DNA of 64,000 nucleotides from Dastarcus helophoroides (taxonomy: Eukaryota > Arthropoda > Insecta > Coleoptera > Bothrideridae). The translations under genes and the position numbers were made by a program. Positions 1-12,200 of this stretch are shown piece after piece (the stretch's first letter is position 1; the number at the start of each line of letters is the position of its first letter). Under the pieces are notes generated by a model, which saw nothing but the letters and a program-made list of their open reading frames with translations, did not search any database and had not been told where the DNA came from. The DNA lies in NCBI GenBank assembly GCA_028583605.1, contig CM053334.1:26121226-26185225 (forward strand), read 5' to 3'.

Positions 1-1545
1 AAATCAGAAAAAGGTTCAGAATTATAATTAAAAACATTCAAAATTTGAAAGTTGAAATTTTTAAAAAAAAGAGTTGAAATTTTAAAAAAGTTCAAAAAGT
101 GTTATAATTTTAAAAAAAGTGGAAAATTTGAAAAAGTCTAAATTTTGAAAATTTTTGAAAAAATTTTAAAATAAGTCAAAATTTAGAACAAAGTGCAAAT
201 GTTGAGATGTTGAAATAGAACATAGTCGAAATTTTCTAAAGGAGACGAATTCTTTTTAAAAAAAAAAGCAAATTTTTCAAAGGAATCTACACTCTAAAAA
301 ATTCAACACTCAAAATTTTGTGAAAATATTTAAATTTTGCAGGTTTTCAAAGTGAAAGCAATATTTTAAAAAAGTTGTAACTGTCAAAAAATGTCAGACT
401 TTTTAAACAATCTTACTTTAAAAATAGGTAGAAAGGCAGAGAAATGTGAACTTTAGATAAATACAAGAATAGTTAAAGTATAATGAAAAGATCAATATTT
501 TTGGAAAGTTCGAAGTTTTCAAAAAACAGTTAAAACTTTGAAACAAGTTGAAATTATTAAAAAACAATCAAAATTTTCAAACCAAAGCAAAAATAGAAAG
601 TTTTAAAAATGAACAATTTCAAGGTACACAAAATTTTTGCAAAAATTTCGAACTTGAAAAGGTGGAATCTTTCAAAAAAAGTATGATTTTTAAAAAAGCC
701 GAAATATTCAAAAGAGGCAAAATTTTGAAAAAAGTCAAAATCTACTTTTTTTAAGAAACTCGAAACTTTTAAACAAATCTAATTTTGAAGAAGGCTAAAA
801 TTGTCAAAAAAGGTGAAAAAATCGGTTCTTTTTTTTAATTAAATAGTCAAAATGGCTGAATTTTTCGAAAAAGGTGCAATTTTCAAATAAAAATTGAAAA
901 TTTTAGCAGCAAGTCGAAATACTGAAATTTGAAAAAAATTCGGAACTTCCAAAAAATCTACTTAGCAAGTCAATTTCTTTTAAAATAATAAAATAATTCA
1001 AATTCTTCTAAAAAAAATCGAAATTTCACTAAAAAATAACGTAATAAGTCAATTTTTTTCGAAATAATTCAAATTCTTTTAAAAAAAGTCGAAATTCCCA
1101 AAAAATCTAATAGATCAATTTTTTCAAAATAACAAAATAATTCGAATTCTTCAAAATAATAGGCAAAATTTTGAAAAAGTTTAAAAAATGCTACAATTTT
1201 AAAAAAGGCAAAATTCAAAAAATCTATTTTATTTCAAGAGTATATTTAAAAAAAATCGAATATTTTACAAAACAAAAGCTTTCAAAAGGATCGAAATTAA
1301 AAAAATTGAATTTTAAAAGAAATGTCGAAATTTAAATACATACATAGTTTTAAAATCGATTATTTTCTAAAAAAAAATCAATTTTATTAATGTCGAGTTT
1401 CTAAAAAAAGTCGATTTTTCTGAGAAATTTTCATGTAAAGAAATGAATTTTTCCAAAGTCGTGATTTTCAACAAAAAAGAGTGATTTTGAGAATAAATCG
1501 AAGTTCTAAAACAAAAATCGAAATTTTCAAAAATAAGTCGAAATT
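1..1545 (+). repeat. Degenerate A-rich GTCGAAATTTT array
   Basis: Short diverged units of the form GTCGAAATTTTCAAAAA, about 16-20 bp apart, run through the whole segment with many substitutions and variable A runs. Reading frames inside give only K/N/F-rich peptides, so I treat them as non-coding. The array runs off the left edge and ends near 1545, followed by GC-richer sequence (tactcccgcccttg). It is one of about a dozen related arrays in the window and probably sits in a 5' intron of Sos. Confidence 0.8.
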
Positions 1546-3223
1546 TTCATACTCCCGCCCTTGTACTCATAGGTTCAAGGTAAAAATTTACATTCTTAAA
1601 TTCCAGTTAATGATGTGATAAAAACTTCAATTTCATTACTTGACTTAATTTCGACCAGAACCGATTCTAGTTTTTTATAAAGTTATTATCAAAATGTTTA
1701 ATTCAGACTTGAAATTTGTAATTCGTTGTCAAATATAGGAAGTCTGAGAGCCCATGTCCAGGCTTTGTTATAAAAATGAAATGTCCACACTTAAGGTTAA
1801 AATATCAATTCTGAAGATGAAAATTCAATTACAACTTAAGCGATATGATTTTAATAAACATGTTTCTTATAGAATATAGTTTATACAATTTATAAAATTT
1901 AATATGTTCTTTATCAATATAGACAATAGGGTAGTTCTGGATTTTAATAAGGTTTTACCTGTTGGCTTTAGTTAGGTTTTATAATTCGGGCTTTTTCTTT
2001 TTTTCATTAATTCGCTTTTGCTTTACACGCTGCGTTCACTAAAAAGCCCACAGCAATGGTAGGTAGATGTTTTATTTATTTATTGTATGTTTGTGCTGCA
2101 TGTCTCTCCATTAATATTTTCCTCTTTTCCTCCGCTTTTTTGTATCGATTGTACCGCTTAGTTTAGTTGCTAGAAGCCAGCTTATTTTTACATCGCATTC
2201 GCATTTCACACTATCTTCTTTTCTCAGTTATTCTCTACTGATCAATTTACTGAATGGACATAATCAACCATTGAATTCTGTTGTCTATAATAGAAGCTGA
2301 ATTTTCTTCGAATTATTTTTTCTCGCTCAGATATAGGAATGTAATTTTCAGATTAACTAGATTTGGGGAAAATTAAGAAGTGATAATCAATGTAAGCAAA
2401 TCTACTAATGGTTTTAAAGGAAATTTCATTTAATTACCTTCCTGGCTCAAGATTTTGTAGAATTCTATATTTCTATGAGATTTCAACAGTTGCACGTCGC
2501 CTTCTTTACAATTTTTTAGTATCCCATTAAGAATCTTTTAGTGCATGAGTTTCAAACTTGACGGAAGCAATATTTTATGACAATACAAGCTTCTATGCAA
2601 ACATCAAGTATTTTGGAGCTAAATCTGACATGTTATATGAAGCAAAGTAACTGGACGCGTTATTAGACGTAGTGGTTCCAAGAACTTGGCTGAATTTAAA
2701 TATAGGTTCCTTACCCTTTACCGACTTTTTTTAATATAAAACACGTGAATCTGTAAGGAGAACAGTTCGTACTAAAATTGACGTGTTTTTGAATTTTCTC
2801 AAAAATCTGAACAGTTATACCCTCTGATATAGTGTTCCCAGTGTATCTTAGTAGATCATTAAATATGTTCTCTTTTTAATTTCCTGGGGGGGTTCATATA
2901 AGTATATGAACGGGTTTAATTACAACCTTCATATAATATTGAAATTCGGAATAATTGTGAAATAAACTTACTCCCATTTACTTTTGGCTACATTTTTCAT
3001 TTTGAAATGCATGCGCCTACTATCTACATTGCATATTATCCGTTATTTTGATTACAGGAAACCAATTATATGTTTAATTGGTCAAGTTATAATTAAATGT
3101 TTAATTAAACGGTAAAATATAACTAGAAGTAAAGATAACACTTTCTTTGCTCCGTACTGAAACAATCAAAATGTTCACCTGAACGGAATTATGAAGAGTA
3201 AAAATGAATTTTCCTTCTTTCAG
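1546..3223. other. Presumed Sos intron, no gene seen
   Basis: AT-rich unique-looking sequence without a convincing exon. I looked for the histone-fold exons that precede this point in Sos of other insects and did not find them. It ends in a clear acceptor (ttctttcag, to 3223) for the first visible Sos exon. Confidence 0.6.
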
Positions 3224-6200
3224 GCTTTGATGGACATGTTTTACCAAGACGAGGGTGGAGGTACTGGGATACTTGCTGAGCCTCAAGTTTTAGTGTCGGC
3301 AGCCCCTAGGACTAGTCTAACTTATGAGGAAGTTGTTAGGGAACTTATAGCTTCCGAAAAAGCTTACATTAAAGAGCTACACATGATAATTAAGGTTTTT
3401 AGGTTGGTAAAATATTCACTAGATATTGTAATATTAAATTATTTATTATTTATATTTGCTTGCAATGTTAGAGGAAGAATAACACTGATAATTTTCAGGG
3501 AAGAAATCATTAGGTTAGGGGCCGATCAGAAAGAAATAGATTTAATATTTTCCAACATTATAGATATTTATGAACTAACTTACACCCTCTCGGGGAGTCT
3601 GGAAGATGTCATTGAAATGGCACAAGGGCAAATGCCCTACATTGGCAGTTGTTTTGAAGGTAAGTTGTATCAATTGGTTATTAAAATTAACGCTGCTGCA
3701 AAAATATTCATTTTTTTTATCATGTTTCATTTCTAATGATTTAGTTCTGGTAGAACATGACTGAACCATAATAGAAAAATCGAGAATTTGTTTCGAATTT
3801 CGACTTCCAATTACAACATTTTTACTACTCGAAATTCCGTTTTGATTTTTCTAAACTTTTAACATGAAACTAGAATTGTCTACGATTTTCTCGAAATTTC
3901 GGCCTCAGAGGCGAAATTTTGAATTCAATAGTGAAAGACCCCTTTCTCGGAACTTTAAATAGCCAAATAAAATTTCAAGAAATGCTAACAAAACCTCCAA
4001 AGTTGAGAAGTTTGAAATGGTAAGAAACTTCAAAATATAAAAATCTGACTTTCGAGCTCCAAAGTCAATTTTTTTTATTTTGGAATGTCTATCTTTGATC
4101 AAAATTTGAAAAAAAATCGAAAAAAAGTCAAAATTTTGAGTTTGAAAGAGGAGTTTTCAAGGTTTTCCGATATTGCTAGTTAAAAAGTTGAAAAACTCCA
4201 GAAAAGAGTTGAAATTTTGAAATAAAAATCGAAATTGCAGTTAAATTCAAAATATTAGGAAATAATTTTGTTTATTTGGGATCTAAATATTGCAAAAGAA
4301 TTAGAAAATTTAAGTTGAAACTTAAAAAACATGAGATTTGACATCTTTCCAAAGTATGGACGTTCAAATTTCTACGATTTTCTCAAAATCCTTTTCTAGA
4401 AGTTCCGTAAGAAGTAAAATTAGAAATTTGAAGAAATTATTTTAGCAAAATTTCGACGTAAAGAAATTTCTAATTTTAACAAGCAGCCTAAAAGTTGAAG
4501 AAAATAGGCGAATGTCATATATTTTTCGAAATGTGTACATTTTTCTTTAAAAATTTGAATCGCAAAAAAGAAGAAATTTAAGTTTAAATATCTAATTTTC
4601 AAGGTTTCGCAAATTGAAAAATTCTGAAAAAAGTTGAAATTTTGAGGAAAAAAAATCGAAATTTCATCTAAAGGCGGAATATTAAAAACAGTTTTGTTTA
4701 TTTAGGACCTAAAAATTGCAGAATAAGAAAATTCAAGTTAAAACTTGAAAAATGTGAATTTGGACATTTTTTAAACTGTCGACTTTAAATTAAAAATTTC
4801 CATTTCTCAAAATAATGAGCTCAAAGGCGAAATTTCGAAAAATTCCTTTTTTATAACTTTGGAATTTTAAGAAGTAAAATAAGGAAATATCAGCAAATTA
4901 AATTGTTGACAAAAATTTCAAAACAAAGAAATTTGGAATTTTAACAAAAGACAAAAAAATAAAAAGTCGGAAATCAAATATTTATTTTGGAATTTCTACT
5001 TTTTTCCGGAAATTTTAACCGCAACAAAAAGAAGAAATGTTGAGATTAAATGTCCAATTTTCACGATTTCTTACGTTTTGTGTTAAAGCTGAAAATTGCA
5101 GAAAAAAGTTGAAATCTTTGAGAAAGAAATCGAAGTTTTGGCTGAAGACGAAATATTAAAAGTTTCGTGTATTTGTGTTAAGAGTTGAAAAATTTAAGTC
5201 AAAAATTTGAAAAATATGAATTTCGACATTTTCCTTAAAGTTTTTGACGTTACATCAGAAATTGTGAGCTCAAGATTCAGTTCGAGAAATTCCTTAAGAA
5301 CTTTGGAATTTTAAAACGCAGTTAGAAATTTAGGGTAATTTAAATGTTGTCGAAAGTGTTAAAAAAAAGAAATTTGAAATCTTAACAAGAAGTTTAAATT
5401 TTACGAAAAAATTTGAAAGGCGAATATAGATTTTTCGAAATGTTACTTAATCAGAAACAAATTTTCAGAACTGGCAGAAGCGGCAGAATTTGATGTTTAT
5501 ATTAAGTACGCCAGGGACGTAACAGCTGCAACATGTAGGGAAACTCTAAATAATTTGTTATCAAAACCGGAAGTCGATAGCGCTCTTCATACCGCTGGTC
5601 AAGGAATGAAACTTGCTTTGAAATACTACCTACCTGCCCTACTTATGGGTCCTATTAAGCATTGTTTCTCCTACCTTGAATATATTCGGCTCTTGAGGGG
5701 ATTATCGACAGCACCAGAAGATCAGGAGACATTGACTCAGGTGGAAGGGTTGTTAAAACCCTTGCAGATCGAATTGGGTAAGTGGATAGTAGCATATTAT
5801 TCAAGACCTATCGAAGTTTCAACTAGTTTTGGTCCCGATTTTAGTTGGTCCAAATAGAAACTGTAAATGAGTTTATTTTTTCTTTAGAGAAGACAATTTA
5901 AACTGGAATATTTCCATTCAAAAGAGTGTTTTCACTTTTAAACGTTCCTAACATTTACTGTTTTAGCCTTTTATTAAAAAATAAAAACAAATGTTATCAT
6001 TTTTTCTTATTTTTAGCTCGTTGTATTCCTTCAGCTTCGTTGCCAAGAAACTTGGCTTCATTATCGCAAATAAGAGCCAAAAGACAAGCGGCTTTAGATA
6101 AAATTCATGAACTAGAAAAAATTATAGAGAATTGGGATTCCAAAGACTTGGGACAATGTTGCAATGAGTTTGTCAGAGGTAATATGATACTGCATGTATT

Positions 6201-9200
6201 TGTTTATTTACTCTATATAATAAAATTAATTTTTTTTAAATCTAAATATGTATTTTAAGTGGTAAGTACCCTTCTTTCGCAAAGAATCAAGTATAAGCAA
6301 ATTCTTTGCTGCTGAAAGCTACATTCGAAATACATATCTAGAATAGCTCGTATTGTAGACTTAATAACTGTAATAAAAAAATAAGAATAATAATTAAATT
6401 CGTACTGCCACAGTATTCACTAGTTAACAAACTGTTTTTTCTGTAACAGAGGATGTACTGTTCAAAATAAGTCCAGGAAAAAGACTGACAGAACGTCGAG
6501 TTTTCCTTTTTGACGGTTTAATGATATTGTGCAAGCCAAACTCGAGAAGACAAAGTTCCATACATCAAAATCATCCAGAGTGTAAACTGAAAGAGCGATT
6601 TTTTATAAGAAAAGTTGAAATAATCGACCACTCAGACACCGATGAACTTAAAAACGCTTTCGAGATTTCCCCAAGACAGCTTCAAACGCCAGTCAAGTTG
6701 TGCACGAAGACTATCGAGGAAAAAAATTCTTGGATGGCAGATCTTGTCATGTTGAATCATAGGTAATATCAAATGAAATCAAAATTTATTCATAGTAATG
6801 TAATGGTGCGTATCAACCAGAATTCGCGAACAACTCATGTAACATTGGTAACGTTGACCTATTGCCCAAAATTTCCGATGGCTATCGGTAACATCAAAAG
6901 ATATGTAGTTAAAAAGGAAGTTAACAGTTCATGAGCATAATATGAACCTTTTGGGAGCAGGTATTAGATGTTCACCAACGCTGGTGGATACATACCATAT
7001 GTCAAGTAATTATCTTATAAAAAATAAATATATTATATATTTCATCGTTTCTCAAGCTGGGGTCATGTTCGGATGTAGGAAGGGAGTCAATGTGTCCAAA
7101 AAATAAGACTTGTTACAAAAAAATCCATTTATTTTTAACTGTTACATAATTCTATTGCAATTTAATAACAATGTAAGTTTGAAATAATTAATCATTTTGG
7201 CTTTTTAATGGAAGTCACAACACTCAACTTTTTTTTCAGCCATTTGGGGGATCGGTTGAGAAATGAATGATATATTCTATTCAATTAAATGTCTGTATTT
7301 AAATCTATAAGATTGTTCCATCGAATAAAACACCTTTCAGAGTTACATATGCATACCACTCATTGTTGTAGGTCTATGTTAGAACGTATACTAGATAGTA
7401 TTTTATCGGACATAGAACGAAAACATCCCCTCAAGCTGCCCCCTGCTGATTTATACAAGTTTGCAGAACCTGATTCAAAAGATAATATTATCCTGGAACA
7501 ACGGGAAAACGGCGGAGTTCCTCTCATTAAGGTAAAACTTCTTTACGTCCTTGCTTGTTTAAAATATTGTCTCTTTTAGGGTGCCACGCTCTATAAATTA
7601 GTTGAAAGACTGACCTATCACATTTACGCCGATCCAAAATTCGTTAAAACTTTTCTAACCACGTATCGAAGTTTTTGTTCACCGACTGAACTATTAGATC
7701 TCCTAATAGAAAGATTCCAAATTCCGGACCCGTCTTTAGTTTATGAACAAGACTGCTGTGATACTGATAAAATGCAAAAAAGCAATCAGAGAGAAGACTG
7801 GAAGAAATATAGGAAAGAATATTGTCAACCTGTTCAATTTAGGTAAGTCGGAGAAACATGTTACTGGGGCACTGCATGCAAAACTGACTTTCTCGAAATT
7901 ATTATTTTAAAAATCGCCACATGCAGCGCTCAGAGTCGCATTTGCCCACTCCTGACAGACTGATATAAAAAAGCGTAGGTAAAGATTTTTAATTATTGAA
8001 TGAATGACGCAAATGGAATTTTGATTTAGCTGCTTAAGCCGCCTCCCTACGATGCCGTCTGATGCGGTTGCCTTTTTGCATCATAGCACGGCATGGCCCT
8101 GTTCGACTTTATGCTAAAATTCGACCTTTTATGCCAAACACCGCTCTCCCATTTTACAAATGGTACCTTCGCTTTTCAAATTTGGAGAACTTAAGGATAT
8201 CGAATTCGCACTTGAAAGTACGTTTTTCAAATTCCGTTTAATTTCTGAGATATTAGCTTCCGAAAACAGGCATTTGTAAGAATGTTAAGAAAAAAATAAA
8301 AAATCTGCTTCGAAAGCCCGAATTCCCCGACATTCTAAACATTACCAATTTTCATTGAATTCTAAGCGATAGTATTGACGTAGTTTGTAAAATGGCAAAC
8401 GAAGAATTTCGACGTTTACGAGTACCAGACCGCCGCTTTAAGGATATGGCAATTTTTCAAATTTCGATTTCATTCTGGAAACTTCAACTTTTCAAAATAT
8501 TGATTTTTTTTTCTTGAAAATTACTCCCTTAAGCATGAAGTTTTGACTTTAAACCTAAATTTTTATTCGGTTTTAAACTCAAAATGTCCATTTTCAACTC
8601 GAAGCTTTGAAAAGGAAATCCAAATTTGAACGGTTTTTCCCGAAGTTTCATCTTACGCCAAAAGTTTCATCTTTAAACTCGAAGCTTCCAAATAAAAAGT
8701 TTAAAATGTCGTTTTTTCATCTTTCAGTTCACATTTCCAGTTGAACACCGAATTTTCAATTTTAAAACCAAAATTTTGACTTAAACCTCAATGGTTTGAG
8801 GACTGTTTTTTTTTAAACTGATATTTTTTTCCAATTTTAAACATGAAATGTAAAACTGAAATTTTAAGAAAATTTTTTCTCTCTTCTAAATGTCAATTTT
8901 GCAGGGTTTTAAATGTGCTTAGGCACTGGGTTGACCACCATTTTTATGATTTTGAAAGAGACCCAATGTTGCTGAGCAAACTTCAATCATTCTTAGACTC
9001 TGTCAATGGTAAAAGCATGCGAAAATGGGTTGACAGCGTTTCAAAGATAGTACAAAGAAAGGTAAATTTGTCTGCTTTATGTATCAACTCTTGTAAACGA
9101 TATTTAATTTTGCAGCTGGAGAATGATACTCAAAGGCATATTAAATTCGCATTTGATGAACCTCCGCCTCCCATTGAATGGCATCTCCTGTGTACAGAGG

Positions 9201-12200
9201 ATGAATATGGGATCCTAACATTACACCCTGTTGAGATAGCTAGACAGTTGACAATACTAGAATTTGATTTGTATCGAACCATTAAACCATCCGAATTGGT
9301 TGGTTCGGTATGGACGAAGAAAGACAAGGAGATTACTAGTCCAAATTTATTAAAAATGATCAAGCATACAACAAATGTTAGTAAAATTAATAGACATTTT
9401 TATTTGCATATTTTCCATCGTGAGCAGAAAGAAGTCATGTTTTTTACTTTTAGTTTACTCGATGGCTTGAGAAAAACATAGTTGAGGCAGAAAACTTTGA
9501 AGAAAGGGTAGCTATATTAAACAGGATTATAGAAATTATGATCGCACTTACTGAAATAAATAACTTCAATGGCGTACTCGCCATAGTCTCTGCTACAGGT
9601 TCAGCTTCCGTTCATAGGTTAAATTTCACTTTTCAAGTAAGTTTCTGGAGCTTTTACCTTCGATTGTCTAAATGTATTTAAACTCTGCAGGCTTTAACGC
9701 AACAGAAGCAGAAAGCTTTGGAGGAATGTAGAGCAGACGACCACTATAAGAAGTATCAAGAGAAGTTAAGGAGCATCAATCCTCCGTGTGTGCCATTTTT
9801 AGGGATGTATCTTACGCATATTTTACACATTGAGGAAGGAAATCCCGATTTCCTGCCGAATACTCAACTCATTAACTTCTTTAAGAGGCGAAAAGTGGCA
9901 GAAATTACCGGAGAAATTCAGCAATATCAAAATCAACCCTACTGTTTCAATATTGAACCCAAAATAAGGGTAAGTGAAACTGTTTGCTTGAATTTATAAC
10001 TCTCTATTACTCTCTGTTTCTATATGCTACATACTATGTCAAAATTTCGGAAAAACTTGGGATTTATAAAGAGAATGAGACTTAATTTTGAAATTTCTAA
10101 ATAAAAATTCAAATTTCTAAAGGAAAGTCGAATTTAAAAAAAATCTTAATTATGAAAAGTAAATGGACTTCTCGAGATTGTAGTCAAGTGTTAAAATATC
10201 CAGAAAAATTTCCTCAGTTCAAAATCTAAATTAAAAAAAATAAATTAAAAATCCAACAAGGAAGGGCAATCAAGAGATAGTTACAACCTTAAAAAATAAT
10301 TGATAATGAATTTCAAGTCGAAATTTTAGGTAAAAAAGATAAATAAATAGAAATTGTTCAAAGGCAGATTTTTAAGAAAAAGATTTAAACATACAAAATT
10401 AAACAACTGATGCTTAATATACAGATAAGGAAAAAGTTTCATTGTCCATGTAAAACGCTAAGAACTGTCCCTTCCATAGTTTTCTACGACCGCTGAACCT
10501 ATTCCCCTACTTTGACGCAGCATTCTTGTATCTTCCAGTTTAGATGTTAGAAAAAACTCGTCGAGAGTTTTACAAAAGTCTGAAATATTGTTTAGCTCAG
10601 TCTGGCGGCCTATTTAAACTCCTTATATTGTAATGTTTAAAGAGTTATCATGTTATATTCTTCATTAGAATTATTATTTATTTTGTTTAAGAAATCTCGT
10701 TTGTGTATTTTGGTTATCAAAGAAAATCAGTTTTATTTTGCCTCAGACGTTGATTAAAAGAACAAACAGCATGTGGTACGCAAATTTTAATAAAATTGTT
10801 GCCTGCCAGTAGTAATCCCGTAACAAAACACGTTAAAAGCTATGATGTACTACTGAAATCTCCATCAGCACTGATCGCTGCGCTTTGCGTTGAATCGTTT
10901 ACACCGGTGTAGGGGAATACAAGGCGCCGCCCATCTATCCCACTATTAGCTCTCAATGTTAAAGCTCTCATTAACATTCTCCCTATGGACAGTGTTTGAT
11001 TTTCCTGATGTGTATTGTGGATGTTGGTTAATTATATTATTAACAAAATGCATCTGTTAAAAAGAGGAAATATGTTAAAATACTTCATTTGATTGCAGCA
11101 ATTCCTTGAAAATTTGAGTCCATTTGGGGATATGAGCGACACGGAAATCAACAATTATTTATATGATAAGTCTATTGAAATTGAACCTAGAGGATGCAAG
11201 CAAGTGCCAAAATTCCCAAGAAAGTGGCCACATCTTAATCTCAAAAGTCCAGGGATCAAATCCAAGTCTTCTGCTAAACAACCAGTAGCAAATTCGACTC
11301 TCGGATCCTCATCCTCTTCCAAAACTGATGACCCAAAAAGTGAGGATTCGTCCCGGTCAGATAATGAATTCAGCGTTTTTGCCGCTGTAAGTATTAAATA
11401 TTTATATTAATTGACGTTTTCCTTTTTGTTTGATTTTCCAAGCTAGTGAGTCTCAAGAAAGTACTGAGGTGAGATTGTTGAATTTTCTGAAAATAAACTA
11501 ATTTGAAATTTATGCTTTGGTAATTTTAATTACATATCTAAATAATAACGATAGTGCCAAAAATAACTGTAGTGCCCTGTCCTTTAAGTTTCCAAATAAT
11601 CAAACTCCTTATACAAAAATAAATAAGAAATGTCATTTCCAATGATTTAAGATCAGCGCAGAGTTTTTATAAAGCATGAGTTTCTTTCTTGCAAACCCAC
11701 AAATAAGGAAATCTCTCTTTAGTACATACTCTTATCTTGAGACGACTGAATTTACCATGAACATTTTTCTGTAACTTCTTTTTTTTTAACCTTAGCTACC
11801 TTACAAACAGTAAACAGAAGTCCCCCTAATATTGGTTGCCATTCTTTTCGAAAAACTAGGATTGACATTTTGATATTTCAAAAAAAAAGAAATTCTATGG
11901 AAATTGTGAATATTTTGCTATTCTATATATGTATTTCAAATCATTTCATAAAGTGCTAATTAGATTAACTAAAAACTAAACAAATGGAATGGGCAAACTG
12001 TTCTAGAAATAATTTGTACTGTTTCTGAAGTGTTAGGGAAAAAGCAGACGAAACATTAATATTTATAACAAAGCAGTTGTCTTCATAGTTGAATTTTTTG
12101 CTTATTCAAAATGTCTAATGTAAATACTCAATTTATAGGTCAACCTTGGTGCAACTGGACAGAACAGCCCAACTCTATCGCCTGTTTCTCCCGCAGCTTC

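Noticed and set aside
1546..3223. Search for the Sos histone-fold exons
   Set aside because: No sequence resembling that domain was found on the plus strand, so the exons must lie outside the window.
9377..9480. Sos exon 9 extended to the donor at 9381
   Set aside because: GTAAAA at 9381 looks usable but leaves the next exon out of frame; GTTAGT at 9377 keeps KHTTN-FTRW in frame.
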